Shown: positions 37,401 through 49,900 of the stretch, in pieces | Numbering within the stretch: the stretch's first letter is position 1 | Layout of the letters: each line of letters begins with the position of its first letter | Source: Styela clava | Taxonomy: Eukaryota > Chordata > Ascidiacea > Stolidobranchia > Styelidae | Direction of reading: 5' to 3' | Assembly: GCF_964204865.1 (NCBI RefSeq) | Contig: NC_135251.1 | Location: 15,624,001 to 15,688,000 of the forward strand | Length of the DNA stretch: 64,000 nucleotides | Made by a program: the position numbers and the translations under genes | The notes under the pieces: model-generated | Told to the model about the DNA's origin: nothing | The model's database searches: none | The model's input: the letters and a program-made list of their open reading frames with translations, nothing else

Positions 37401-40210
37401 AATGACAAATAAACTGGGTAAATACGACATAATGGGTGGTGTTTACCTGGTACTACGTTGTTGATTCGTCGCGAGGACAAAGCCTGAAGATACGGTTTCA
37501 TGACTTGCAGAAAGATTTGAAGTGTTTACCATTTGATCGATCATTTTTGTCATTCATTTTATACTAACGTGTCGATTGATTACGTCATCCCTGGTGGCAT
37601 CCTTTCCTCTCACATGGTATCTGTCGGTTTTGTCTGATTCTCTGCCTTTTTCAACAAATCTTTTTAGAATTTTCGCTCGGGTTTTTTATCTTTTGTTCAC
37701 TTGTACGGAACCTCGTGATAGTTGTAAAAGCCGTTTTTTTCGATTGCGCTACGGTTTCGTATAATGACAGCTTTCAACGTAACGTCGTTTAATTTCACAT
37801 GACGAACAATATTCAATATACCTGGTTTTGTTAAGCGCTTACATAAATTACAACGCAATATTGAACATGAATCACAATTTACGTTCGTTTATTTTGCCTC
37901 GGGCCTTGTTTTTATAAAAGTTATGCAATCTGAAAAAATGTAAACTTGCTCTGCGAGTTAAATTACTGTAAGTACCGATAGATATATAAAACAGAGCCGA
38001 AGCGGAGGGTTTTTTAAAAAAAAAGTAGTTATTTAGGATGAAAATGCGTTGTTAATTGCATTTAATTTGTTTCTATAACAAGTTATATGTCGAAAATTTT
38101 TGCTCAATTTTAAATCAAATGTTTTATATAGTTTGTTTTGCGTTCGTGCATCCTAACCGCAAATAAGGAATCCTTCCTGTGTACAATGATCGGCACTGTT
38201 TATTGTGAACTTTCGCAATGCGAGTACATAGTCATTGGGGTCAAATAAAATATTGTATTTTGAACGACTCTTTCTCTATACGCAGAGAACATACAACTTA
38301 TTTGTTAACATATGAATCAGGGTCATGGTCCGATTCGCCGGAACCAGTCGCGTAACAAGTGTTTATACTGCTTACGATTAGTCTTCTGATTTTGGTTAAC
38401 TTTACTGGACGACAGTGTACACAGCACATAATAGCGGTATTTATCCAGTTCTGAAATTATAGAAATAATTTTTTTTCAAGCTTATTATTTTTTTATCAAA
38501 AGGTTGCGAGTTTTATTCTGACGCTGGAAACCATGCATCGATGATTCAAGGGATACGTAACAGTGGAGCACCGAAATACATATTTAGGCATAATGATCCT
38601 GAACACTTGGAGGAGCTATTGAGCAAGGCGGATCCGGCCACACCAAAAATTGTTGCTTTTGAAACCGTACATTCCATGGATGGTAAGTTTTATCATATAT
38701 TAGGTAAATGACATTTCGTTGTTGGAATTGGGATAATCGTAGGGACAACCAGTCAGCTTTTTCAATTAAACTAATGAAATTGTCCCTTGTCTTTCAGGCG
38801 CTGTCTGTCCATTGAAGGAATTGTGCGACGTGGCGCATAAGTATGGGGCTATTACTTTTGTGGATGAAGTTCATGCAGTAGGATTGTACGGAGAGAGAGG
38901 TGGTGGCATCGGCGATCGAGACGGTCTCATGGATCAGATTGACATTGTTACGGGAACACTTGGTAAGTTAGGTCCATCTATGTTTTGTGGTCATGAATCC
39001 GTTCAGGGTTATTGATAATGTGCATTTAGGAATATTTTGATGTATTTTCTCTGCAGTTGAGCTTTCGTATTGTATACCTTGATATGATACTATGTGACTC
39101 GTATCCTTTTGCAAAGTGTCCTAGATTTCTGAAACTTTTGAGTACAATCATGCACAAGCAGAAATTAGAGTTGAATAAATTTTCTTCATTTTCGTTGGAG
39201 TAATTGAGAATTGTATGGGAAGGTTGTCCGCGCAGAGTGACTTCACGCCTCCGTCTTTCTGGTAGTACAAACGCTTCTCCGTCTGGTGGGAATGTGCAGC
39301 CTGCAGAGCAATTGCACGCCTCTGTTTCTATCCCACGAGGCAGCTCAAAGGTATTCTATTCTCAGTAATATTTTATTGTGTTATTTTTTTTTCAGGGAAG
39401 GCTTTTGGAAATGTTGGCGGTTATATTGCCAGCACAAGTGCTCTGGTTGATATGGTACGAAGTTATGCTGCTGGGTTCATCTTCACTACTGCCCTACCTC
39501 CTATGAATCTTGCCGGTGCAATCACCGCTGTGAGATTACTAAAATCTGATGTTGGCGTTCGTCTACGCTCAAGGCACCAACGAAATGTCGCTCTCATGCG
39601 TAGGATGCTGATTGCTGAGGGACTACCGATTGTTCATTGCCCGTCCCATATCATTCCTGTCAGAGTAAGTTAACTTAACTTATAATAGTAAATGAATAAA
39701 CAATACTAGACTATATTAGCTGTAAATACAGTACATTGTAACATTATTTCCATCATTTTTAAGGTTAGTGATCCCGAGAAGAACACTCAACTGTGTGACA
39801 TCTTGTTACAAAAGTATGGCATCTACGTCCAAGCCATCAATTATCCGACGGTGCCACGCGGAGAAGAGATGTTGAGAGTTGCGGCTACCCCTGGTCACAC
39901 GGTTTCTTTGATGCAGTGAGTAAAAACTCTGGTATTCCTCGTAGTATATCTTGAATACTTCCTAAATGCTAACTAACTGTGTCTCTGTTGTAGGTATTTC
40001 GTGTCCAGTCTGGCCAAAGCTTGGCGTGAGGTCGGTCTGGGGGATCAACCAGCCCACCAGACGGAGACGTGTTTGTACTGCCAGAAGCCTGTCCAATTCG
40101 AGCTGCTTTCAGCGCGCACTCGCCCAAAGTTGATCACCGTACCACACGGATGTGGAACCCCCGTTCCCTCAATGGGACCCACCAAAGAGCCGCCAACTAT
40201 TACGGCATGA
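31498..40210 (+). CDS. ALAS: 5-aminolevulinate synthase, mitochondrial
   Basis: PLP enzyme that condenses glycine with succinyl-CoA, the first and rate-limiting step of haem synthesis, in the mitochondrial matrix. Coding exons: 31498-31643, 31740-31798, 32162-32253, 32465-32564, 32862-33064, 33180-33346, 34690-34874, 38503-38682, 38798-38962, 39396-39664, 39764-39915, 39994-40210; all in phase, giving 644 residues (human ALAS1 about 640). The presequence carries three Cys-Pro haem-regulatory motifs: KCPFL (Cys7), KCPVM (Cys32) and QCPFL (Cys79). The catalytic core starts near [11 protein letters not shown] and includes [42 protein letters not shown], and [11 protein letters not shown] with the PLP lysine near residue 434. 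The C-terminal extension has [12 protein letters not shown], as in animal ALAS. Only one ALAS is in the window, so I do not assign ALAS1 or ALAS2. The 5' UTR holds an IRE-like hairpin. Confidence 0.97.
34875..38502 (+). other. Large ALAS intron (3.6 kb), no insert recognised
   Basis: By far the longest ALAS intron. Unlike other long introns here, I see no transposon ends, inverted repeats or exons in it. Acceptor tatcaaaag is unusual but phase-consistent. Confidence 0.5.
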
Positions 40211-40503
40211 GATTTCTGTTGGTGATTTCAGCTTTTTTTTCTAATTACTCGATCATTCTGATTATTTACTAATATAATGAAATAACAATATTACTTATAG
40301 CCATCGTAAAAACTTCGAAATCACACTCGCTTTTACTTAATGCATTCGCCTGGATCATTCTTCTCATACAGTATTGTAATGCCAGTTCGTTTTAAATCTC
40401 TATAAAAGTTTTAAGTCTGTTCTCGCTGAGAGTGTCGTTACTGCTACAAAATATTCAATGTTTGGATGTTGATATTATAATGTTATATTGATGGTACAAA
40501 TGC

Positions 40504-40509
40504 AATAAA
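40504..40509 (+). terminator. Polyadenylation signal of ALAS
   Basis: AATAAA 294 bp after the ALAS stop codon, in a tgcaataaaatg context. The remaining ~400 bp up to the convergent ENPP gene A stop (40919) contain nothing else I recognise. Confidence 0.55.
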
Positions 40510-40918
40510 ATGAACATTTGCTGATGTATTGTTGTGATAACAAGGACAACGGGAAAATAGCAATTACAGATGAGATTTGACTCTATTGAATGCAGGTCTG
40601 TAAATTCTGGAAACATTTACAATCGACTCCCGACTGCGTATTGAAAAACGACCAGTGATTGAATATGTGTAGATTTGCATGAACGATATTTTCAAATTTT
40701 CACTGGGGATTGCCTTTGCAGTGCGGATAGTGCCGGTCGGGAGTACCTGCTTGCGTTTATGGTAATCAGTTCAGTTATTTGGATTACGACATGGCAATTT
40801 ACTTTGTTGTTATCGGATTGTATTGATCACTCTTCTCATCAGCTTCACAGTATTTGAGGTGATTATGAAAAACGTGGGAAGTATGGGCAGTGACGCAACC
40901 TTCTACGTTGTGTAAAGA

Positions 40919-43900
40919 TTATACGCGGTTGGTCAGTAATGTTCTCTCCGTAATCTTCTTATCGTCATGGCTCCGAGTGGAATTCGGCATTGCAGGAAGC
41001 TTCAAATATCCTTTCTTCATGCGTTTCAAGAGATGAATTAACATTATTGCGTTGCAGATGACTCCAATACATATTCCTTAAATTAAAAGTAAATATCGAT
41101 AATAATTCTTACTTCCTTCAATTGCTTCAAGACAAATTCAAAATTTGGTATTTAGAGATATATCGCGTAGTTACAAGGCTAATACTTTTATACTATTTTC
41201 ATCTTTTTTTTTTCTGATACCAATGTGGTCCGATATTTCACCCTAAATTTGATTTTGCAACCACTACCCAACTGACGTCTTAACCGCCGATTATTTCGGC
41301 AAACTCGGTGACCGCTGCCCAGCTGAGATACAATTGATACCGCGATCTTCGTGTCTATATATTTTGGCATCGGCTCTTCTTATGTCCTGAACTAAATTTT
41401 ACTTTCGGATTCAGAATTTTTAATTCATACCTTCCCATATAGAAATATTCACTAGGAACATTTTGCTGTTATAATCTTCACAATTCATTGGACGTTCTTC
41501 TCTCAGTAGCTGTCTAACTGCATCAAATGATCCATTATTGGGTGCTGGTATAATCTGGTAATAAACGTATGCACAGTTATCACGTCTTCTAAACAGCTAT
41601 TAAATGGAAATGTTGGCTTTACAATTTATTTATACAATGAAATGGTTGAATCCATTTTAAATAGATGATGTTTGTGACAGTAATATTTGGGTTTAGATTA
41701 TTTAAATGTTTTAGAGGGACAGACGGATGACTGATCAAACAGCAGTGTGTGACCTAAATCAGTATTTGCTCGGAGTTTAACGAATTAATACAAGAAACGA
41801 GAATATCGGTCAGGACGGATGACTTATCATCGAAAGTTAGGGGATCCCCCAAAACAGCGCTCTTACTCCATAGTGACACCTTGTGTCCCATCACTAATTA
41901 ATTAATAACTCGATAATTATACGAAATAATTCATCCAAAATCAATAGACTTCTGGTCCGACATATGAAGAATGTACATGCGAAATCTGGAGCAGATTCAA
42001 TCTCGCTTTCGTGAGATATCGCGTTCATCTAACAGACAGACAGACAGACAAATACCTATCAACATACTTACCGAATAAAATCGATAAGTAATAACTCACT
42101 TCCAAAATGTAACACATTAAGGGATATATATCGATGAGTTGAAAAGGTTCAGACAAAAATCCCCTTTTAAAGGACGGGCCCGTCGCAAGGAAGAAAGCAT
42201 GCATATTCATCAACGAATTATTGTATCCATGTACTCCCACTGCCAATAAAACATTTTGGTAATTGCAAATTAGATAAAAAATATATATATTCATATTCAT
42301 AAATTTCAAATGGGATTATTGATTATCCTACGAAATAGAGAAATGAAAACATAATAGTGTCGACCATGCATGTCACCTAGGCCTACAAAGTAACTGATGG
42401 TGAAGGCCACGTCGAACATTAAACTACCGCACTTTCAAAAAACTAAACGAGAATATCGGTCGGAGGCCGAAGACTTATCGATCGAAACTGCGGTTTCGAT
42501 TCATGACTCTATAGTGACACCGCGTGTCCCATCACAATTAATTAATGACTTGCTAATTATACGACATAATTCATCCAAAATCAATAGGCTTCTGGTCCGA
42601 GATATGATGAATGCACATGCAACATTTGGAGCAGGTTCAACCTCGCTTTCGTGAGATATCGCGTGCATCTAACAGACAGACAGACAAATACCTCTCAACA
42701 TACTTACCGATCAAGATCGATAAGTAATAATCCAACCCTAAGATAAGTTCTCACAACAAAATGATATCGTATTCTTCCTATTACTTACCTCGATTACGTT
42801 CGTATCGCGGATCATTCCAGTTCTCTCTGATTCCCCAGCCTTCATTGGCTTGCATGAAAATTGGAGAAATCCGTCTGTTATTAGAATAATGATACTCGGG
42901 TGGGATGTCCTTTTTGAGCCATACTTTATAATGAACTGGATCGATAGTTGAAAGATTCTTGAACACTTCTTCAGTAATATCTAAAGTAATAATTTTTAAG
43001 TACAACCAGGGTTGCAACGAGGAAATAAACGTTCTAGTCCAGTCGGTGTTTAATCTCTCTTGAAACTAATCTACTTAGCTCAAACCAATCTAAATTTGGG
43101 GATCTGTTTCAGAATAGTTTGATATTTGCGAATTATGAGATTGAGTTGGACGGTTCTCAAGTCGTCGGATATTGATCAAGCGAATGTTGTAAAACTATTA
43201 GTCATCGACTCATCGTTGTTTTCTTTGAGCATAACGTGCTTTGTGCAAAGCGTGCTTTTTTATGTTCTTGTGATGTCGTACTGCTTTGGATTCGACTGTA
43301 TAACTGTAATAAAAGATTAAAGATATATCTGTATTTGGATTCAATTCGATTATGCAACTTTACAATATATATACGAAAATTTGGCATTACAATACATTGT
43401 GTGCTTATTGACTTCTGACTAGTTCAGAGTGCTGTTACACTCTATTAAACGTGTGTCAACCTAATAACACGTGAATGCAAACGTTCCGATAGGGCTTTAG
43501 ATCCCCTATATATACTAGTGTAATTTTTCGAAAGAAAATTGAAATAAGACACTGTCTTCTTTTCGGGGAAACACGGTACTGACTTTCCTAAAGGTAAATC
43601 AATGTGAAGTCACGAGGACAACGCAAGCATGAGCGGGTGGACAGTTGGAACAGAGCCGGTACAAAATTGGTATATATAAGAATATATATATAAGAAGAAT
43701 GGCATACCCTACCGTTATAGTACTAACTTTTTTCAGAATTAGGCCATATACTCGCCGATGCAATGTTGTTCATTATGTGCTTTATTTGCCCCATATCAAC
43801 ATGATCATCTAATGTTATAAATTTTTTTGTATTCATCTCAGACATCCCATGATCACTTGTTATGATGATATTGATTCCGTCAATGCCATATTTACCAAGC

Positions 43901-44649
43901 TGGCCTAGAATATAACCTAGAAAACATAAGACAATCTTATTATCATTTTATATCAAGGCAGCTTAATTAATCAGTAATATATTACTCGACTTACCTGTTA
44001 TCGCATCACATAGCTGTACTTTCTGAGCAATTTCAGGCGCGTTAGGCCCATAATGATGCCCACTTACATCAGGCTCCGCAAAGTATAACATTGCTAGATT
44101 TACATCATTCTCCAGATCAGATAACCACTCAATAACGGTATCAGTTCTATGTTTCCACACATCCATTGAAGTGTTCGTAGTATCGACAAAATTTACGCAA
44201 TGTGTAGGTTTTATCCCTGTGATATTAGCGCCACAACCTGGCCAGTAGTACACTCCAGAGTTACCTCCTTGTATTTCGTTCGTGACCCAAACTGGTTCGC
44301 CTCCCCAAAATCTGGAATCGTTCAAAGATCTTGGTGAAGACATGTTGAAGATTTCGTCAAACACAGGGTCATAAAACACGTTACCGACAATACCATGACT
44401 TTCAACGTGTAGTCCTGTTGCAATTGTGTAATGATTCGGAAAAGTTACAGTGAGAAAAGAGTCTTTCACCCACTTTGCTCGTACACCATTGTTTGCTATC
44501 CAATCGAAATTTGAAGTGTCGGTTTTATCAAGATAGTCCCAACGAAAGCCATCAAAAGAGATTACAAGGAGTTTCGGCGTAGACTTAGCTTGCGACCGAC
44601 GCAATGTCATTGAAATCAAAATTGCAACCATAACCTTGCACTTCTCCAT
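40919..44649 (-). CDS. ENPP4/5-like ectophosphodiesterase, gene A
   Basis: Predicted type I membrane nucleotide pyrophosphatase/phosphodiesterase that cleaves phosphodiester or pyrophosphate bonds outside the cell. Exons in transcript order: 44649-43995, 43916-43728, 42980-42789, 42239-42100, 41554-41431, 41076-40919; 485 residues, in phase. It has a signal peptide (MEKCKVMVAILISM), then LLVISFDGFRWDY (metal Asp33) and VTFPNHYTIATG (nucleophile Thr69). EPDVSGHHYGP, SDHGMSEMN and VHGYNNSLMN supply the other metal Asp/His ligands, so the site is complete. A C-terminal membrane segment (GICIGVICNAIMLIHLL) is followed by a basic tail. A 5' UTR acceptor (ttcttgcag) lies just upstream, so I take the second in-frame ATG rather than the one at 44685. 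Two M1 MITEs lie in its introns. It is a close paralogue of gene B. Confidence 0.92.
41794..42092 (-). mobile_element. MITE-like family 'M1', copy 2
   Basis: Reverse-orientation copy in ENPP-A intron 4, from aaacgagaatatcggt to tcgataagtaat. Gene B has no copy at the equivalent place, so the insertion followed the duplication. Confidence 0.75.
42445..42731 (-). mobile_element. MITE-like family 'M1', copy 3
   Basis: Reverse-orientation copy in ENPP-A intron 3, from aaacgagaatatcggtcgga to gatcgataagtaata. Also absent from the matching intron of gene B. Confidence 0.75.
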
Positions 44650-46929
44650 GGTATTTATTACGAATTCTGCAAGAACGTAAACCATAAAAATATTACACTG
44701 CTTATGACTGATAAGTCACGCGTCGGTTTATACCGTTCGGCACTGTCACGCAATCAACTGTTATATATTCGTACCGTGGAGTGAATGAAATAAATTATCC
44801 ATAAGTTCGACGCAGTACCGTCTCATGTATTGCACTAAGTTTCGTCTCTCACAAACACTACCACCACAAAATTAAGCTTAATAAACTTGACTGATCGAAA
44901 AAAAATTATTGATTAGATTGTCGAATGATCAGCCTCTCGAGTTGCAAATTTAGCGTTACATACAGATTAATTGAAAAAGCGACAGACAGTCTACCTGCTG
45001 CAGTATATATGTTATACAAAGCTGAAATCACAAACATCTAATGCTGTATAGAAGAGTGTACTGTAGACTCTTACCATATTTAATTTATGTTTTCTAAATT
45101 GGATTCATTTATTAGCTAGTCATGATGATATATTCTAATTATAATTTTTTTTTTATGTTTGTTACTTATCGATTTTAATTGGTAAGTATGTTGATAGGTA
45201 TTTGTCTGTCTGTCTGTTAGTTAGATGCACGCGATATCTCACGAAAGCAAGATTGAATCTGCTCCAGATTTTGCATGTGCATTCATCATATGTCGTACCA
45301 GAAGCCAATTGATTTTGGATGAATTATGTCGTATAATTAGCGAGTTATTAATTAATTAGTGATGGGACACAAGTTGTCACTATGGAGTAAGAGCGCTGTT
45401 TTGGGGGATCCCCTAACTTTCGATCGATAAGTCTCCGGTCTCTGACCGATATTCTCGTTTTTATATTTATTTAATTGCGTCGTTACAATATTTCATGCAC
45501 GACGAAATAAATATTTGAATCTGAATGAAACAGGAGATAATGCTCCAATCGTGGAGATACAAAGGGTAACCTATGGTCGCGAAATTTCAGCCAAAAGAAT
45601 TGTATCCTACCTGATGTTACGTGAAATTGTGTACCAGATGTCCTATAAAAAGCGTGCCGTGATACAAAAATAAATTTGAAATTTCTAGTACAATGAAAAC
45701 TTTAATTCAAAAATTCCAAATCACACAATATAGGAACTATAAGCACAAACAACGCACAAAATGGAGCCTTCTGGAATAGGGCAAAAACCTCGACTGAGGT
45801 TGGGCAGGAAAAATTTAAGCCGTGCACCAATAGCAAAGAAAAAAAGTATATAAAAGACAATTTTTATTCAAAAGTGGGGATACATAAATAAACTATTCTT
45901 TTCGTATTAGGGCCTGGGATTGCAGCAAACGCTATATTGCGATGATGGATTAAACAAATAGCGTCTTGATTTGGAAGCGCAGTCTGTCACACCCTCCAAC
46001 ACATTAGTGTGCAACCAAAAACAAACAATGCGAAAAATATTGGCGAGTGGTCCGGTATTTTTTCTTCAAAAAGAAGTCCATGTGTTTGTGTAAAAAATTT
46101 ATTAATATACTTATATAATAATTGTTATACATGCACAACGCCTTGATAAAATAATGTTAAACAAGGTTTTTGTAATTTCTTCACCATCAAACATAATTTC
46201 GTCAAGTTTCTCATTCAAAAAAATGATGAAATATCGTCACAAACTTAACCCAGCCTTTATAAATTAACTCTTATTCTGCCCAATGTGCAGCTTTACTATC
46301 GACTTTGTTCCATGAGAGCTCTGTTGGATAAATTCACTCGCCGAGATTGACATCTTGCAGCATAGAAGTAGAAAGAAATACAATTCCTATTTTTAGTACA
46401 TGAAATTTGAAATCGATCAGTCGGAGTAAAGCGATTTTCACAACAATAACAATAATTTAGTAAAATGATTTATATGTACACTTGGTGCAGATTCTGTTGA
46501 TTGTAGAACAAAGGTGTTGTAAGACTAAGGAAGTGACGGCCGGACCATCGAGCTTGTAGGCTTTGATCGATGTGGATTAGGATTTATTATGTTGTGGTAA
46601 TATTTCGTTTGCTCTGTTTATACATGAGCTAAAATATCTGTCGGTTCGAGCCGGATCTAGACGGCTCTTTATTTCGCCCACTTGTTCTCTATTTGAGAAA
46701 GTTATCAGCTAATAGAAATTTTCCACCATTGAATGATGCTGAAAAGTTGACCACCTTCAATGTAATGGTAGCAGAATTGAGGTTTTCTGTCTGTTTTTCA
46801 CAAGTGGCCTTTTAGTTTTTTGTCGCTTCCCTATCAGATATTCTTTTGTGAACAGAGTTCAAGAACGAAGCAAGCATCCGTCAACGACGATTGTTATTAA
46901 TCTCGCAACCTTCCACGTTGTGTAATAGA
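44650..46929 (-). other. Upstream region of ENPP gene A (duplicated segment)
   Basis: No gene. It holds a single copy of the 269 bp unit that is amplified upstream of gene B (about 44737-45000), the M1 MITE at 45162-45462, and stretches matching 54890-55400 and 58840-59200. The outer boundary of the segmental duplication lies near 46560; gene B's 3' end begins near 46900. Confidence 0.6.
45162..45462 (+). mobile_element. MITE-like family 'M1', copy 4
   Basis: Forward copy starting gttacttatcgattttaatt and ending attctcgttttt. It splits upstream sequence that is contiguous in the gene B copy (about 54840-54900). Confidence 0.75.
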
Positions 46930-49900
46930 TTATATGCGGTTGTCCCATAATGTTCTCTCCGTAATTTTCTTATCGACATGGATACGATTGGAATTCGGCA
47001 TTACAGGAAGCTTTAAATACCCTTTCTTCATGCGTTTCAAAAGATAAATTAACATTGTTGCGTTGCAGATGACTCCAATACATATTCCTTAAATTAAAAG
47101 TAAACATTGATAATATTTTTTACCTCCTTCAATTGCTTCAACAAACAAGACAAACCCATCGCGTCGTCATAATTCAGGGGTCACCAAACTTTTTTCACCG
47201 TGGGCCAGGTATGACTCAAACTGTGTTGAAACGGGCCGGACAAATATTTTTGTCAATGCAATTGAATAAATTCACGATTCACATAAATAGGGAATTCCAT
47301 TCAATTTTTTTCAGAAATATAGCGTAAATTCTACATTTCTAAAGACTTGAATATTGAACTCTATCTATATCGCAGAATATAGATCGAGAACATCATAGCA
47401 AAACAAATATACAAGATTTCTAGATCTATACAACGATCCTGAGTAAAACATTGCTGTCAAGAATATCCGCATTTAGCATCACAAAACTTGTGAAATTGGA
47501 GCAGTACGCGAGGGATTACAGTACTTTTAGCGCAAAATGCACGTGTACGCAAAACATGCGTAGTTTGATGAACCCTGTCATAATTCATTTTTTTTTGTGA
47601 TCTGTGTGGTCCAATATCTCACTCTAAATTTAATCGCGCAACCACTACCTGTCGGAGGGCTTGTCCGCTGATTCTTTCGGCAAACCTGGTGGCCGCTGCC
47701 CAGCAAAGGTACAATTTATACTTCGATCTTTGTGTCTATATATTTTGGCATATTTGACTAAAATTCTTATATCCTGATTCAAATTTTACTTTCGGATTCA
47801 GAATTTTTAATCCATACCTTCCCATATAGAAATATTCACTCGGAACATCTTGCTGTTATAATCTTCATAATTCATTGGACGTTCATCTCTCAGTAGTTGT
47901 CTAACTGCATCAAATGATCCATTATTGGGTGCTGGTTTAATCTGGTAATAAACGTATACACAATTATCACGTCTTCTAAATAGCTATCAACTGAAAATGT
48001 TGGCTTGGCAATTTATTTATCCAATGAAATACTTGAATACAATCCATTTTAAATAGACGATGTTTGTGACAGTAGTATTCGAGTTTACAATATTTAAATG
48101 TCTGCGAGGACAGACGGATGACCGATCAAACATCTGTGTATGACTGAAATCAGTTATTGTTGAGAGTTAACGAATTAATACAAGAAATAACCCACTTCTA
48201 AAATGTAACACATCAAAGAATATATATCGATGAGTTCAAAAGGTTCAGACAAAAATCCCTCTTTGAAGGACGGACCCGTCGCAAGGAAGAAAACATGCAT
48301 ATTCATCAACGAATTATTGTATCCATGTCGTCCCACTGTCAATAAAACATTTTGATAATTTCGAATTATATAAAAAAAATTATAGATATAGCCTCATAGG
48401 CCTATTCAAATTTTAAAATTGCCAATAGGATATTGTTAATTATCTCACGAAATTGAGAAATAAACACATAATAGTGTCGACCATGCTCGTCACTTGGGCT
48501 CAGGGTGTAATTGATTGGAAAGGCCACATCGAGCCGTAAACAAATGTACTTTTAAAAAACTAAAATAATTAAACCCTAAGATGAGTTCTCACATCCTAAG
48601 ACTATCGCAATTCTCCTATTACCTACTTTTGTATCGTGGATCATTCCAGTTTTCTCTGATACCCCAACCTTCATTGGCTTGCATGAAAATTGAAGAAATC
48701 CGTCTGTTATTTGAATAATGATACTCGGGTGGAATGTCCTTTTTTAGCCATACTTTATAATGGACTGGATCGATAGCTGAAAGATTCTTGAACAATTCTT
48801 CAGTGATATCTAAAAATGTTTTAAATACAATCGGGGTTGCAACAGAGAAATGAACTTTCCACTCCAGCCGATGTATAATCTCGCTTGAAAATAATCTACT
48901 TGGTCCAAACCTACCAAACTTTGGGGATATCTGTTTCGAAAGAGTCATTTGATATTTGCGAATTGAAAGATCGAGTTAAACGGTTTTCGAGTCATCGGGT
49001 CTGAAATCACATTAATCGACCAAGCGACTGTAGCAAAACCATCAGCCATCACCTATTACAAGGCTGCCCAACCCCCGGCCCGCCGAACGTTTTTTTTGCG
49101 GCCCGCCCTATAAAGTTTGTAAGCGAACGTTTTAAAATTTTTACTATGTATTTTTACATACATTTTACTATACATTGGTATCTTTCGTGATTTTCGTGTA
49201 ATTATTCCTGCCATCTATCTACGTTCAAATGCCGGTTCTTATTATTACGTATGTGTCAAGTCTTGCACCCTGGTGGATATCAAGTCAGCTTTTTTTTATT
49301 TCTCACAAAACTGTGCGTTCTGTTCGATGAACTCGAAAGATATTGTGCGATCATTGGGGACGAACGCTGAGCGCAATTATAGGAATGAACTTGGAGCCTA
49401 AGTTAGCAAATTAATTTCCTTCTGATTGCTTTCTCTCGTGTCGGCTTTGATTGTCTTTATCGCCAACCGAAAATAAAAAGTCAACAATATCTTGGGTACT
49501 GGTCCCCGGACTCTTGGGTTCGCGTTGAATGAGATTTTGGAAATTTCGTCACTACGTCACTACAGTATCGATAATTCTGATGAAATTGACGTAATGGCAT
49601 TGCTACTTATTAGTCACAAATCAGTATATATCGGACTATTCATTCAGAAATATTCGTTATGTTACTTCATTAAATACTTGTATTGATGTTTCAAATTTTA
49701 CGAAACGGCCCACTAAAACTTGATATTGCTGCAACATTGGCGCACATTATGCTCATTGAAACATTAAAGCAGTATCGTGGCTACTGAAAATGAATAAATA
49801 AAAACACTTTAACGCGAATATATCACTCAATTTTGACGTGATTTGTGTGTTTTTTGCGTGGTCGTCAAAAAACCGCAAGTATGTTGTGTAATGATTGATT

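Noticed and set aside
44649-44685. Upstream ATG extending ENPP gene A (and the equivalent in B)
   Set aside because: Both genes have a splice acceptor between the upstream ATG and MEKC, and MEKC begins a proper signal peptide in a good start context.
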